Source: an uncultured Ruminococcus sp. (GTDB taxonomy: Bacteria; Bacillota; Clostridia; Oscillospirales; Acutalibacteraceae). Taken from it: DNA of 64,000 nt. The stretch spans positions 26,320-90,319 of the forward strand of contig CACZYP010000018.1 of assembly GCA_902785425.1 (NCBI GenBank), in the 5' to 3' direction. Positions within the stretch are counted from its first letter, which is position 1. The number at the start of each line of letters is the position of its first letter. The notes under the pieces were generated by a model. It saw only the letters and a program-made list of their open reading frames with translations. It was not told the origin of the DNA and searched no databases. This document shows, piece by piece, positions 51,711-58,907 of this stretch. Made by a program: the position numbers and the translations under genes.

Positions 51711-51744
51711 ATACTAATATAACATAGTACAATCCATTTGTCAA
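51711..51744 (-). promoter_or_regulatory. Promoter and palindromic operator of the YtrABC-like operon
   Basis: On the minus strand TTGACA (complement 51739-51744), 17 bases, TATATT (complement 51716-51721). GTACTA and TAGTAT arms (51711-51730) are inverted around the -10 box, so a bound GntR dimer would block polymerase. Another TAGTACAATACTA palindrome overlaps at 51703-51715. Confidence 0.65.
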
Positions 51745-51875
51745 TGGGTTTTAAAGAAAAAATTTTACTTTCTCTTAATTGACTAACATCGACTTTAATG
51801 TTATTCTTTAATATAGAAAAGTATGGATCGCAGAGCGCTGAGTGTGGAGTTAACGACTCGCTGTGCTCACGTTTT

Positions 51876-52052
51876 TAAATGGAAAATGGAAAATTGAAAA
51901 TGGAAAATTGCGGAACTCGGCTTCGCCGAGTTGTTAGTTCTTGCAAAGTCAAACTTTATTTGATACCGAAAGCTTCAAGGTTTGGATTAACCAATATAAA
52001 ACAAGCACGAAGTGCTTCTGCAATTCCACACTCCGCATTCAAAAAAGAGTAT
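51876..52052 (+). repeat. Element A copy 15 (forward)
   Basis: Left palindrome ACTCGGCTTCGCCGAGT, right palindrome AGCACGAAGTGCT with a CCACACTCCGCATTC arm; a GTGTGGAG-type outer arm precedes it at 51839. Confidence 0.8.
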
Positions 52053-52086
52053 CAAAGCGGTTTTAGAATTATAAAAGGGCGGTGAT

Positions 52087-52605
52087 TTGTTGAGAGAAGA
52101 ATTCGAGGCGGTATGCCGCAAGTATTACAACAGAATATACCTGTTCTTATTAAAGCTTTGCGGCGACAAGGAGCTTGCCGAGGATCTTACTCAGGAGACG
52201 TTCTATCAGACGATCCGCTCTCTGCACCGATACTCCGGCGACAGCGATATGTTTACTTTCATCGCTTCGATCGCAAAGCACACATACTATAAATATCTGC
52301 GAAAAAACAAGCAGCATCTGAAAGATGTAAGCTTTGACGTCCTTTCGGAAATGATACCTGAGGGCGTTCCGAACGATCCCGTTTACAGAGTTGAGCGTGC
52401 AGGCGAAACGGCTGCGCTGAGGCAGGCTATAGACGAGCTGCCCGAAAAGTACCGTGACGTGGTGTTCTACCGCATCTACGCCGAAATGAGCTTTGCGCAG
52501 ACAGCCGATGCGCTCGGTATCACCGAAAACTCGGCTAAGGTAATTTTTTTCAGAGCAAAGAAAAAGCTTTCCGAAAAGATCAAGAAAGGGGAATTGTTAT
52601 TATGA
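52087..52605 (+). CDS. RNA polymerase ECF-type sigma factor
   Basis: A 172-residue sigma-70 family protein with region 2 (AEDLTQETFYQTIRSLHRYSG, FTFIASIAKHTYYKYLRKNK) and region 4 (AIDELPEKYRDVVFYRIYAEMSFAQTADALGITENSAKVIFFRAKKKL). No C-terminal extension. The start is one of two adjacent TTG codons behind AAAGGGCGG. The next gene, overlapping by four bases, is a zinc-binding anti-sigma factor. The regulon cannot be read, but the pair is next to membrane and surface genes. Confidence 0.93.
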   Translation: MLREEFEAVCRKYYNRIYLFLLKLCGDKELAEDLTQETFYQTIRSLHRYSGDSDMFTFIASIAKHTYYKYLRKNKQHLKDVSFDVLSEMIPEGVPNDPVYRVERAGETAALRQAIDELPEKYRDVVFYRIYAEMSFAQTADALGITENSAKVIFFRAKKKLSEKIKKGELLL

Positions 52606-52964
52606 AAATAACCTGCGATCTTGCAATGGATCTTGTTGATATATATTCGAGCGGTGCTGCGAGCGCCGACACCAAAAACGCAGTTGACGAGCATCTGAAA
52701 ACATGCCGCTCCTGCCGTGAGTTTTACAAAGACTACAGATCGGACATGAAAAAGAAAAAGATAGAAAAGCAAACGCCTAATCTGCGTTTTGAAGCGAACG
52801 GCGTAGATGAAGAGGTCATCTCACGCACGCTGTCAAGCCTTTCAAAAAGACTTCGCAAGCGTCAGGTCCTTACAACGACGATAGCTGCGGCAACAGCTGT
52901 ATTCGGCCTTGCAGCATTTCTGTATGACCTCATCTCGGACTATCGAAAAGGAAAACGCAGATAA
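52602..52964 (+). CDS. Zinc-finger (ZAS/HC2) anti-sigma factor
   Basis: A 120-residue protein. The N-terminal ZAS domain has the H-x3-C-x2-C motif (HLKTCRSC, residues 31-38) and an earlier Cys; it would hold the sigma factor at the membrane. A Lys-rich linker leads to one helix (TTTIAAATAVFGLAAFLYDLI) and a short basic tail. The extracytoplasmic part is nearly absent, so signal sensing by a large external domain is unlikely. Confidence 0.9.
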   Translation: MKITCDLAMDLVDIYSSGAASADTKNAVDEHLKTCRSCREFYKDYRSDMKKKKIEKQTPNLRFEANGVDEEVISRTLSSLSKRLRKRQVLTTTIAAATAVFGLAAFLYDLISDYRKGKRR

Positions 52965-53349
52965 TTGACAATTGATAATTGACAATGGACAATTATGGAA
53001 CTCGCCTGCGGCGAGTTGGATCGTATTAATATAATAAAATTATACTATAATTGCTGCCGATAGATTATTTTTAAGTTTGAATAAACTAAGGAAGCACTGA
53101 TTAAATAGAGTGCCCATATTGCGCAGTCAGATTTTGAGGCAAATTGGACGAAAAGCCGCAGGGTGCGGTCTGCCGGTGGCAGACGTTGCCGCAAGGCAAC
53201 AGCACCGACCGAGGCGGCAGCCGAGACTATACTGACGTATTTCAAGGTTCTCAGCCCGTAGGGCGTGATTTATTCAGTGCTTCCCTAATATAAAACAGGA
53301 GCGAAGCGACTCCGCAATTGTCAATTATCCATTGTCAATTGTCAATTAT
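52962..53349 (+). repeat. Element A copy 16 (forward), split by element B
   Basis: Left palindrome ACTCGCCTGCGGCGAGT, right GGAGCGAAGCGACTCC. The core is interrupted within the end marker AATAAACTAATATAAAA. The left arm begins at the stop codon of the anti-sigma gene. Confidence 0.85.
53100..53284 (+). mobile_element. Element B copy 6 with perfect CTAA duplication
   Basis: 185 bases from GGAAGCACTGATTAAATAG to GATTTATTCAGTGCTTCC, flanked by CTAA at 53096-53099 and 53285-53288. Removing B and one CTAA restores the element A end marker exactly. It carries the extra GC-rich module C (53163-53224). Confidence 0.88.
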
Positions 53350-53457
53350 AAAAAACCGTTGCCTTTTTGGCGGAAAATGTATATAATTAAAGAAAAACAT
53401 ACGAAATTTCGTTTAGCCATAATAGGTGAATCGGAGATGGTTTGATGTGACGTTCCT

Positions 53458-53520
53458 GTAATAAAAAACAGGAGCGAAGCGACTCTGCAATTTTCCACTT
53501 TCCATTTTCAATTTTCCATT
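53458..53520 (+). repeat. Element A copy 17, right-end fragment
   Basis: Only the end AAAACAGGAGCGAAGCGACT and the right arm. It ends 20 bases before the next start codon. 53350-53457 holds AT-rich DNA only. Confidence 0.65.
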
Positions 53521-53540
53521 AACAAAAGGGGGGCGAAGAT

Positions 53541-54542
53541 ATGAACGGCTTTAATGATGAGCACAACGAGCTTGATGATTATATCATGAGTCAGCTTGAA
53601 CGTCATTACGGAAAAGATACTGTCAAGGAAGCTGCGAAAATTGCTCCGCCTCCGCCTCCGAAGCGGCGTAAGCCGTTGCTGTCTATAGCGGCGATCGTCT
53701 GCGCTGTCTTGTTCATAACCGGCGCATTGATATTTGGCGGCGTGATGTTAAAGGGCGGCATGGGAAACATTACTCTGCCGTTTGCTTTGGGCAGCTCGCA
53801 GAATGAGTCTTCCGAAGCTTCCGCTCCCGATACTTCTTCGGTGATAAGCGATAATTCATCGGCAGACAGCAGTTCGGAAAGCGTATCGTCCGAAGAGTAT
53901 ACGCCCGGAACACCTCCTGTTATATACGATCCCGAGAATGATACAGGCTCGGAAACATCGTCGGAAGAAAGCTCATTCTTTGAAGAGAAAAGCAGCTCCG
54001 AGGATGGATCTTCCGAAGAAACGATCCCGGAAACATCGTCGGAAGAAAGCTCATTCTTTGAAGAGGAAAGCAGCTCCGAGGATGGATCTTCCGAAGAAAC
54101 GATCCCGGAAACATCATCGGAAGAAAGCTCATTCTTTGAAGAGGAAAGCAGCTCTGAGGATAGATCTTCCGAAGAAACGATCCCGAAAACATCATCGGAA
54201 GAAAGCTCATTCTTTGAAGAGGAAAGCAGCTCCGAGGATGGATCTTCCGAAGAAATGTTCCCGGAAGATCCATCGGAAACGATTTCCGGGAATGAAAGCG
54301 AATACATATACCCGGAAGATGAATATGAGTCACGAAGAGTTGATTCTCACTCTCTGCCGTCGTTTGAAGACGACACCGAGTATATTGAAGAAAGCGAAAA
54401 CAACAGTGAAACGAACCCCTATGATAACGTAACTACCGGGCGCAGAGCGTGGGCAGGCATAGGCATATTCTTAATGATAGCCTCGCTGGTGAGCGCAGTT
54501 GCACTTTATAATCTGTACACAGACAAGGAGAACACAATATGA
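53541..54542 (+). CDS. Membrane protein with Ser/Glu-rich tandem repeats, function unknown
   Basis: A 333-residue protein. A cytoplasmic N-terminus with a poly-Pro stretch (IAPPPPPKRRKP) precedes a helix (LLSIAAIVCAVLFITGALIFGGVML), then about 230 residues rich in Ser, Glu and Asp, and a second helix near the C-terminus (AWAGIGIFLMIASLVSAVALY). The middle contains four 26-residue repeats, almost identical, so very acidic and probably unfolded. No catalytic motif. It overlaps the acetyltransferase gene (ATGA) and follows a sigma/anti-sigma pair. It might be a wall-spanning spacer or stress sensor; this is a guess. Confidence 0.75.
   Translation: MNGFNDEHNELDDYIMSQLERHYGKDTVKEAAKIAPPPPPKRRKPLLSIAAIVCAVLFITGALIFGGVMLKGGMGNITLPFALGSSQNESSEASAPDTSSVISDNSSADSSSESVSSEEYTPGTPPVIYDPENDTGSETSSEESSFFEEKSSSEDGSSEETIPETSSEESSFFEEESSSEDGSSEETIPETSSEESSFFEEESSSEDRSSEETIPKTSSEESSFFEEESSSEDGSSEEMFPEDPSETISGNESEYIYPEDEYESRRVDSHSLPSFEDDTEYIEESENNSETNPYDNVTTGRRAWAGIGIFLMIASLVSAVALYNLYTDKENTI
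53952..54263 (+). repeat. Four tandem 78-base repeats inside the coding region
   Basis: Units at 53952-54029, 54030-54107, 54108-54185 and 54186-54263 encode ETSSEESSFFEEESSSEDG and SSEETIP with few changes (EK for EE in the first, DR for DG in the third). In-frame period, so copy number can change without loss of the reading frame. Confidence 0.9.
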
Positions 54543-55135
54543 CCGAACGTGAAAAGATGCTTGCCGGCATGCCTTATGACTCTATGGCTGAAGATCTTTG
54601 CGAGTCACGAATGAGAGCAAAGCTTCTTTGCCGAAAGTTCAACGACCTTATGCCTGACGAAGGCGAGGAGCGTATTAAGACGATAAAGGAGCTTTTCGGA
54701 AAGACCGGTGAGAATGTCTGGGTAGAGCAGCCGTTTTGCTGCGATTACGGCGAGTATATCGAGGTCGGAGATCATTTCTATTCAAATCATAACCTTACTA
54801 TTCTCGACTGCGCCCGTGTAAAGATCGGCAATACCGTTCTTATCGGCCCGAATGTCGGTATATACACCGCATCACACCCGATTGTTGCAGAGCAGAGGAT
54901 AATTCACGGCACAGAGTTTGCAAAGGAAGTCACGATCGGCGATCATGTATGGATCGGCGGCGGAGTAACAATATGCCCCGGAGTTACGATAGGCGACAAC
55001 ACGGTCATCGGCGCCGGCAGCGTTGTTACGAAAGATATCCCCTCAAACGTTGTAGCAGCAGGCGTACCGTGCCGTGTTATCAGAGAAATCACGCTTGATG
55101 ATCTTATGCCGCTGGACGAACAGGACGCTTTTTGA
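54539..55135 (+). CDS. Sugar O-acetyltransferase (maltose/galactoside type)
   Basis: A 198-residue left-handed beta-helix enzyme. The N-terminal Mac domain (TEREKMLAGMPYDSMAEDLCESRMRAKLLCRKFN) and hexapeptide repeats with IGNTVLIGPNVGIYTASHPI, where His is the catalytic residue, then IGDHVWIGGGVTICPGVTIG and AAGVPCRVIR are typical. It moves acetyl from acetyl-CoA to a sugar. Translationally coupled to the repeat protein, so a link to the cell surface is possible. Confidence 0.93.
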   Translation: MTEREKMLAGMPYDSMAEDLCESRMRAKLLCRKFNDLMPDEGEERIKTIKELFGKTGENVWVEQPFCCDYGEYIEVGDHFYSNHNLTILDCARVKIGNTVLIGPNVGIYTASHPIVAEQRIIHGTEFAKEVTIGDHVWIGGGVTICPGVTIGDNTVIGAGSVVTKDIPSNVVAAGVPCRVIREITLDDLMPLDEQDAF

Positions 55136-55136
55136 T

Positions 55137-55215
55137 AAATTGAAAATTGCGGATCTCGCCTTTGGCGAGTTGGATTATATTAGTCCTCAATTGTGAGTTT
55201 TCAATTGATTAAGTT
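55137..55215 (+). repeat. Element A copy 18, short form
   Basis: Left arm and palindrome ATCTCGCCTTTGGCGAGT, then TATTAGTCCTC and a direct jump to an arm TTTTCAATTG; nearly all of the core and the right palindrome are missing. Confidence 0.65.
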
Positions 55216-55232
55216 TGTTTTAGGAGTAAACT

Positions 55233-56204
55233 ATGACTACATTGTATATCGTCGTTCCGTGCTATAACGAGGAAGAGGTGCTTTCAAAAACGGCGGCAAC
55301 TCTTCTTAAAAAATACGAGCAGCTTGCCAAGGATAAGCTTATTTCCACCGACAGCAAGATCGTATTCGTTGACGACGGTTCGAGCGACAAGACATGGAAA
55401 AAAATACAAAGCTATACACATATAAACGCTGCGTTCGGCGGCATCAAGCTCAGCCGCAACAGAGGTCATCAGAATGCGCTTCTGTGCGGACTTCTCACGC
55501 TTAAAGAGTATGCCGATGCGATAATCTCCATCGACGCAGATCTTCAGGACGATATCGATGCTATAGACGAAATGCTCAGAAGCTATGAGCAGGGCAGTGA
55601 TATCGTATACGGTGTGCGTTCCGAGCGTAAGACCGACACATTCTTCAAACGCTTTACTGCTGAGGGTTATTACAAGATACTCGAAAAGATGGGTGCAAAG
55701 GTGATCTTCAATCACGCCGATTTCAGACTTATGAGCAAGCGTGCGATAGAGTGCCTTTCGATGTTCAAGGAGCGCAACATTTTCCTTCGTGGACTTGTTC
55801 CGATGATCGGTTTCAAGACCGACATAGTGAAGTATAAGCGCAGCGAGCGTGAAGCAGGCGAGAGCAAATATCCTCTCAGCAAGATGCTTGCGCTTGCGTG
55901 GGAAGGCATTACGTCGCTGAGTATCCGCCCGATAAGGCTTGTAACTACTACGGGCGCAGTGATTTTTGCGCTCAGCATACTTATGCTCATCTACTCCGTG
56001 GTGCGCTACTTTATGGGTGCAACGGTGTCTGGCTGGGCGAGTCTTGCGGTATCAATATGGGCGATAGGAGGTCTGCAGCTTCTTGCTATCGGCGTAGTCG
56101 GTGAGTATATCGGAAAAATATATCTCGAAACAAAGAACCGCCCGAGATTCATAGTAGAGGATCTCATCCTCGATCTGGGAAAGGGCGAAAAAATTGAAAA
56201 ATGA
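55233..56204 (+). CDS. GT2 polyprenyl-phosphate glycosyltransferase (GtrB/DPM1 type)
   Basis: A 323-residue enzyme, distantly related to the one at 30846. YIVVPCYNEEEVL, FVDDGSSDKTW, SIDADLQDDIDAIDEM and HADFRLMSKRAIECL form the GT-A domain; two C-terminal helices follow and the ending LETKNRPRFIVEDLI is typical. It would load a sugar on undecaprenyl phosphate. The start has TTAGGAG. The last residues (KIEK) and the stop are read from the beginning of element A copy 19. Confidence 0.92.
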   Translation: MTTLYIVVPCYNEEEVLSKTAATLLKKYEQLAKDKLISTDSKIVFVDDGSSDKTWKKIQSYTHINAAFGGIKLSRNRGHQNALLCGLLTLKEYADAIISIDADLQDDIDAIDEMLRSYEQGSDIVYGVRSERKTDTFFKRFTAEGYYKILEKMGAKVIFNHADFRLMSKRAIECLSMFKERNIFLRGLVPMIGFKTDIVKYKRSEREAGESKYPLSKMLALAWEGITSLSIRPIRLVTTTGAVIFALSILMLIYSVVRYFMGATVSGWASLAVSIWAIGGLQLLAIGVVGEYIGKIYLETKNRPRFIVEDLILDLGKGEKIEK

Positions 56205-56365
56205 AAATGCGGAACTCGGCTTTGCCGAGTTGGATTGTATTAGTTCTCATAAATTTAGACTTTATTTGTTGTCAAGAGATAACTATTAAGTTTGAATACA
56301 CTAATATAAAACAGGAGCGAAGCGACTCCGCAATTGTCCATTATCCATTGTCAATTGTCAATTAA
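56192..56365 (+). repeat. Element A copy 19 (forward)
   Basis: Left palindrome ACTCGGCTTTGCCGAGT, right palindrome GGAGCGAAGCGACTCC, core ending CTAATATAAAA. Confidence 0.82.
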
Positions 56366-56367
56366 AA

Positions 56368-56412
56368 AGAGCGGGCAGGAGTGTTCTATTCCTGCCCGAT
56401 TATTTGTTTTTT
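56368..56412 (+). terminator. Terminator with a duplicated 3' arm downstream
   Basis: CGGGCAGGA pairs with TTCCTGCCCG, followed by ATTATTTGTTTTTTT. A second copy of the 3' arm (TTCCTGCCCGCTTATTTG) occurs at 56506-56523 after an element A fragment and could pair with the same 5' arm over 11 bases. Confidence 0.7.
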
Positions 56413-56447
56413 TACGCAGAGGATCAATGAATCGTTTTTTGATAACT

Positions 56448-56503
56448 AATATGATCAACTCGCCGCAGGCGAGTTCCGCAATTTTCCATTTTCAATTTAA
56501 AAA
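56448..56503 (+). repeat. Element A copy 20, right-end fragment of the reverse form
   Basis: The core end CTAATATGATC, the palindrome ACTCGCCGCAGGCGAGT and the right arm. It lies between the two copies of the terminator arm. Confidence 0.65.
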
Positions 56504-56540
56504 GTTCCTGCCCGCTTATTTGTTTTTGTATGAAAATAAA

Positions 56541-56570
56541 TAAGAGCAACTGCATTGCAGTTGCTCTTAG
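56541..56570 (-). terminator. Terminator of the minus-strand 5S gene
   Basis: AAGAGCAACTGCA and TGCAGTTGCTCTT form a perfect stem; on the minus strand ATTTATTTTC follows. It begins two bases after the mature 3' end. Confidence 0.78.
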
Positions 56571-56572
56571 AT

Positions 56573-56688
<116 letters not shown>

Positions 56689-56722
56689 TTGTTTTTTGTC
56701 GTTGTCTCTTGACGACTATTAG

Positions 56723-56751
56723 ATTATAGCACAGCAAACAGGATATGTCAA
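56723..56751 (-). promoter_or_regulatory. Promoter of the minus-strand 5S gene
   Basis: Consensus TTGACA (complement 56746-56751), 17 bases, TATAAT (complement 56723-56728). Confidence 0.9.
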
Positions 56752-56807
56752 TACTTTTTTGAAAATTTTTTTAGATTTTTTTCGGAAGAAAATATTTGCG
56801 AAATCTA

Positions 56808-56836
56808 TTGACAAATCATTGGTATGATGTTATAAT
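56808..56836 (+). promoter_or_regulatory. Promoter of tRNA-Met
   Basis: Consensus TTGACA (56808-56813), 17 bases, TATAAT (56831-56836). Confidence 0.9.
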
Positions 56837-56853
56837 ACTAAAGCATGATAAAT

Positions 56854-56930
56854 GGACCATTAGCTCAGTTGGTTAGAGCAACCGGCTCATAACCGGTTGG
56901 TCCGGGGTTCGAGTCCCTGATGGTCCACCA
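56854..56930 (+). tRNA. tRNA-Met (CAT), elongator type
   Basis: 77 bases including encoded CCA. GGACCAT pairs with ATGGTCC in the acceptor stem; D loop AGCTCAGTTGGTTAGAGC; anticodon loop CTCATAA; T loop GGTTCGAGTCC. The acceptor and anticodon stems match elongator Met tRNA rather than initiator (no CGC start mismatch, no GGG/CCC anticodon stem). A lysidine-modified Ile tRNA also reads as CAT, but the sequence is closest to elongator Met. Confidence 0.93.
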
Positions 56931-56935
56931 GAAAC

Positions 56936-57048
56936 GCCTCACTGACGTGAGGCTCAGTGAATAGTGAATAAAGAATAGTGAATAGTTGATAATGAAATGA
57001 ATTTTTAGGGCATTTCAGGATTATTCCTTATTCTTTATTCACTATTCT
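56936..57048 (+). repeat. Hairpin after the tRNA and AT-rich inverted repeat (family D)
   Basis: GCCTCAC/GTGAGGC (56936-56953) may end the tRNA transcript. Then GAATAGTGAATAAAGAATA (56959-56977) is inverted at 57029-57047 and followed by TTTTTTT. The arms are made of GAATAGT-like units, similar in style to but different in sequence from element A. Confidence 0.6.
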
Positions 57049-57213
57049 TTTTTTATTGATAGGATAAAGATCCGTCACAAAAGCGGCATTTTTTTCTTTG
57101 CACTGATATGCTATTTTCTTTAAATTGCTTGACTATTTCCTTATTTCAAGGTAATATAATATTGTTGTTCGCCAAAGGCGGTTCAACATAAATGATGAAA
57201 GGAAGTGTGTTCG

Positions 57214-57528
57214 ATGTCGGCGAAAACGGCTGAAAGAATGGTCGAATGGATCGAGGATAATACGGAGAATGATTCCGCTTTGCCACGCAAGGTAAGTCTG
57301 ATAGCTTACTCGGAGTATTCGGTTTCCGCAAAGCGTCATGAGTATACGGGCGTTCCTTTTCGTGAATATATTTCCGAGCGCAGACGGATCAATACGGCAG
57401 ACGAGCGCTCAACTGCTGATAACAGAATGATAGATATAGCTCTTGACTGCGGATTCTCTTTAACAGAAGCGCTCCTGCGTGCGTTCGGTACGCTCGAAGT
57501 GTATGAAAAAGAAGATAAAAAGGGCTGA
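57214..57528 (+). CDS. AraC-type helix-turn-helix protein without sensor domain
   Basis: A 104-residue protein that aligns by eye to the DNA-binding part of AraC regulators: VEWIEDNTENDSALPRKVSLIAYSEYSVSAKRHEYTGVPFREYISERR in the first helix-turn-helix and MIDIALDCGFSLTEALLRAFGTLEV in the second. No effector domain precedes it, and ATG 57214 with AAAGGAAG makes this a genuine short form or a remnant. Several usual hydrophobic and Arg positions are changed, so DNA binding may be weak. It lies 16 bases before the aminopeptidase gene, likely one transcript. Confidence 0.65.
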   Translation: MSAKTAERMVEWIEDNTENDSALPRKVSLIAYSEYSVSAKRHEYTGVPFREYISERRRINTADERSTADNRMIDIALDCGFSLTEALLRAFGTLEVYEKEDKKG

Positions 57529-57544
57529 TGATCGGGGTGTTGAA

Positions 57545-58420
57545 ATGGAGATAAAGATCGGAAGAAACGATCCGTGCTGGTGCGGAAGCGGAAAGAAGTA
57601 TAAAAAGTGCCATTGTGATTTCGATGAGATCATTGAGGAGCACAGAGTTCTCGGCGAGATAGTTCCCCCGAGAGAGATAATCAAGAACAAAGAGCAGATA
57701 CAGGGCATAAAGGACAGCGGCGTTATAAATACGGCTGTTCTTGATTACGTTGCAGAGAACATAAAAGCAGGCTGCACTACAGAAGATATAGATAAGTGGG
57801 TATACAGCAAGACGGTAGAGCTTGGGGCTGTACCTGCGCCGCTCAATTATGAGGGCTTTCCGAAAAGCGTGTGTACATCAATCGACAACGTCGTGTGCCA
57901 CGGTATACCGTCTCCCGATGTTGTACTTAAAGACGGTGATATAATCAACGTCGATATTTCCACTATATACAAGGGTTACTTCTCCGACGCATCGAGAATG
58001 TTCTGCATAGGAAATGTCAGCGAAGAGAAGAAGAAGCTTGTCGAAGTAACGAACAAGTCGGTCGATCTCGGTCTTGCCGCCGTAAAGCCTTGGGGACACC
58101 TCGGCGATATCGCTCAGGTAATAAAGGATTACGTTCACGAGAACGGCTACACGGTAGTTCGTGAGATAGGCGGTCACGGTATCGGACTTGAATTCCACGA
58201 AGATCCCTGGGTAAGCTACGTAACGGACGCAGGCACAGATATGCTCCTTGCTCCCGGACTTTGCTTCACTATAGAACCGATGGTAAACATGGGCTCTTAC
58301 CGCATCAATACCGACAAAGAGGACGGCTGGACAGTCCGCACGGCAGACGGCTTGCCCTCTGCGCAAAGAGAGATCCAGATCATCATAACAGAAACAGGCT
58401 GCGAGGTAATCTCGCACTGA
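57545..58420 (+). CDS. map: Type I methionine aminopeptidase with SEC-C motif
   Basis: A 291-residue enzyme that removes N-terminal Met. Residues 3-23 (GRNDPCWCGSGKKYKKCHC) form a SEC-C zinc motif, known from SecA and from a class of clostridial MetAP, that may dock it at the ribosome. The peptidase core has the metal ligands in VDISTIYKGYFSDASRMF, GGHGIGLEFHEDPW, FTIEPM and AQREIQI. All five ligands appear intact. ATG 57545 has GGGGTG upstream. A strong terminator follows. Confidence 0.94.
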   Translation: MEIKIGRNDPCWCGSGKKYKKCHCDFDEIIEEHRVLGEIVPPREIIKNKEQIQGIKDSGVINTAVLDYVAENIKAGCTTEDIDKWVYSKTVELGAVPAPLNYEGFPKSVCTSIDNVVCHGIPSPDVVLKDGDIINVDISTIYKGYFSDASRMFCIGNVSEEKKKLVEVTNKSVDLGLAAVKPWGHLGDIAQVIKDYVHENGYTVVREIGGHGIGLEFHEDPWVSYVTDAGTDMLLAPGLCFTIEPMVNMGSYRINTDKEDGWTVRTADGLPSAQREIQIIITETGCEVISH

Positions 58421-58426
58421 CGATTC

Positions 58427-58457
58427 AAAAAGGGGCTGCCGAGGGCAGCCCCTTTTT
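58427..58457 (+). terminator. Terminator after map
   Basis: GGGGCTGCC and GGCAGCCCC form a perfect stem around GAG, followed by TTTTT, with AAAAA on the left. Confidence 0.95.
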
Positions 58458-58460
58458 GAA

Positions 58461-58760
58461 ATGAAAATTGAAAATTGAAAATGGAAAATTGCGGTTAGGC
58501 TCACTGCGTTCGCCTTTTTTATTAATGTGAAATGTTGAAAGTGGAATGAGGAGGGCAGAACTCGGCTTCGCCGAGTAGAATTGTATTAGGAAGTCGAGTG
58601 CAAGATGACAAAATATGCAAGCAGATCTGGTGTTGAGCCGTTAGGCGGTCATTTATGCGGTGTTGTCTTAAGTTTGAATAGATCAATATAAATCAGGAGC
58701 GAAGCGACTCCGCAATTTTCCATTTTCCATTTTCAATTTTCCATTTGATAATGGAACGAA
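58461..58760 (+). repeat. Element A copy 21, composite with a decayed element B
   Basis: A first left end (palindrome AGGCTCACTGCGTTCGCC) is followed by a second A with GTGGAATG-type arm and palindrome ACTCGGCTTCGCCGAGT; its core is broken at about 58589-58667 by a strongly mutated element B (GGAAGTCGAGTGC to GTTGTC). The right end is GGAGCGAAGCGACTCC plus another partial end to 58820. Confidence 0.65.
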
Positions 58761-58841
58761 GCGACTCCGCAGCTATTTACTTAGCGAACCCGGTGAGCAA
58801 CTCCACACTCCACATTAAAAATGGGTGGCTTTAAAATGTAG

Positions 58842-58869
58842 TTGCATTTTCCGGGTGATATGTTATAAT
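58842..58869 (+). promoter_or_regulatory. Promoter of the flavodiiron gene
   Basis: TTGCAT (58842-58847), 16 bases, TATAAT (58864-58869). Confidence 0.72.
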
Positions 58870-58907
58870 AAGAGCATATCAATATATCGGAAAGGCGTGT
58901 GAAATGC

